Assembly: GCA_035280245.1 (NCBI GenBank)
Contig: DATEGF010000369.1
Span: 1-6,162 of the forward strand
Origin: DASZHJ01 sp035280245
GTDB lineage: Bacteria > Pseudomonadota > Alphaproteobacteria > ATCC43930 > CGMCC-115725
DNA length: 6,162 nucleotides
Direction: 5' to 3'
The stretch's first letter is position 1; each line of letters starts with the position of its first letter. The translations under genes were made by a program, and so were the position numbers. Under the pieces are notes generated by a model. The model was given only the letters and a program-made list of their open reading frames with translations. It had not been told where the DNA came from and did no database searches. This document shows positions 5,959 through 6,162 of the stretch, piece by piece.

Positions 5959-6008
5959 AACCGTGCGTCCTTCGACTCACGCGCTCACGCGCGTGGCTCA
6001 GGATGAGG
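5959..6008 (+). repeat. REP-like palindromic repeat, copy 3 (right inverted arm)
   Basis: It starts one base after the nuclease stop codon. A 7-bp hairpin, CACGCGC (5978-5984) with GCGCGTG (5989-5995), has a TCAC loop and is followed by GCTCAGGATGAGG. The reverse complement of its flanks matches copy 2 at 39 of 40 positions. It lies between two convergent genes, and a T5 run (6013-6017) follows about 17 nt after the stem, so it could also help end transcription. Confidence 0.85.
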
Positions 6009-6040
6009 AGGATTTTTGCCTCTCACAAGCCGTCGATACT

Positions 6041-6162
6041 TTATTTCCCCGCACTCACACCCCAATCCGGATGACCTGCCGGGTCCTGGTTCCAGAACAT
6101 GATCTTGTCGAAATAGATCGTCTGGGTCTCCGCGCGCCAGTCGCGGTAGATGCCGAAGCGCG
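6041..6162 (-). CDS. C-terminal fragment of a possible polysaccharide lyase (heparin lyase I-like)
   Basis: The last 39 codons of a minus-strand gene run in from the right edge and end at TAA 6043-6041. The fragment starts 'RFGIYRDW', continues with 'TQTIYFDKIMFW' and ends 'DWGVSAGK'. An 'FGIYR...T.TIYYDEI'-like ending is what I recall from the C-terminal beta strands of concanavalin-type polysaccharide lyases of the heparin lyase I family. The fragment is too short to be sure, and other jelly-roll carbohydrate-active proteins end similarly. Gene reality is supported by the unbroken frame, the domain-like composition and the convergent arrangement, with the palindromic repeat beyond its stop. 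The 5' part, including any signal peptide, is outside the window. Confidence 0.7.
   Translation of the reverse strand, partial: RFGIYRDWRAETQTIYFDKIMFWNQDPAGHPDWGVSAGK

Larger units (their letters stand above)
5606..6008 (+). mobile_element. Candidate mini-element: GIY-YIG nuclease gene bracketed by ~50-bp inverted repeats
   Basis: The left arm 5606-5656 (51 nt) and right arm 5959-6008 (50 nt) are inverted copies. The outer 17 nt are identical and the inner 23 nt match at 22. Only the 10-11 nt hairpin centres differ. The left arm ends inside the proposed TTG start codon (5655-5657), and the right arm begins one base after the TAG stop (5955-5957). The unit thus consists of almost nothing but two palindromic repeats and one small nuclease gene. 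An AAAAAT/ATTTTT pair just outside the arms (5596-5601 and 6012-6017) hints at a slightly longer ancestral repeat. No target-site duplication is obvious. Mobility is inferred from architecture only. Confidence 0.5.

Noticed and set aside
5536..6008. A CRISPR array made from the three palindromic repeats
   Set aside because: The repeats differ in orientation and centre sequence. Spacing is irregular (26 and about 300 bp) and one gap is filled by a gene.
5606..6008. A classical insertion sequence with DDE or HUH transposase
   Set aside because: The only ORF is a GIY-YIG domain protein with no transposase motif, and no target-site duplication is visible. I therefore call it only a candidate element.

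Overview
The window looks like chromosomal DNA from a high-G+C alphaproteobacterium. The pointers are a long single-subunit DnaE1 polymerase with a canonical clamp-binding motif, glutathione-linked genes (a GST and a Ni-type glyoxalase I), and a 'CATCCTTCG...CTCAGGATGAGG' palindromic repeat of a kind I recall from alphaproteobacterial intergenic regions. No species can be named from the sequence alone.

Layout from left to right. (1) Positions 1-392 (+): the 3' part of a c-type cytochrome gene whose membrane-anchor end lies outside the window. (2) A strong 11-bp hairpin at 415-450 lies between this gene and a convergent glutathione S-transferase gene (465-1088, -). (3) dnaE, the replicative DNA polymerase III alpha subunit (1181-4663, -), lies upstream of the GST gene on the same strand. 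(4) A 416-bp divergent intergenic region (4664-5079) holds the probable dnaE promoter, an A+T-rich island with degenerate short repeats and a hairpin, and the gloA leader. (5) gloA, glyoxalase I (5080-5526, +). (6) A cluster of three REP-like palindromes (5536-5579, 5606-5656, 5959-6008). The second and third form a near-perfect inverted pair that closely brackets a 100-codon GIY-YIG nuclease gene (5655-5957, +). (7) The 3' end of a minus-strand gene (6041-6162), possibly a polysaccharide lyase, runs off the window.

The genes do not form one pathway. dnaE is housekeeping. The GST and GloA both use glutathione but sit on opposite sides of dnaE in different transcription units. The cytochrome belongs to respiratory electron transfer.

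The most interesting object is the 403-bp unit 5606-6008. It is a minimal GIY-YIG nuclease ORF whose start and stop lie at the inner ends of two ~50-bp inverted palindromic repeats. Its organisation resembles a very small insertion element, or a REPIN-like system with a GIY-YIG nuclease in place of the usual RAYT (Y1 HUH) transposase. Mobility is an inference that needs genome-wide comparison.
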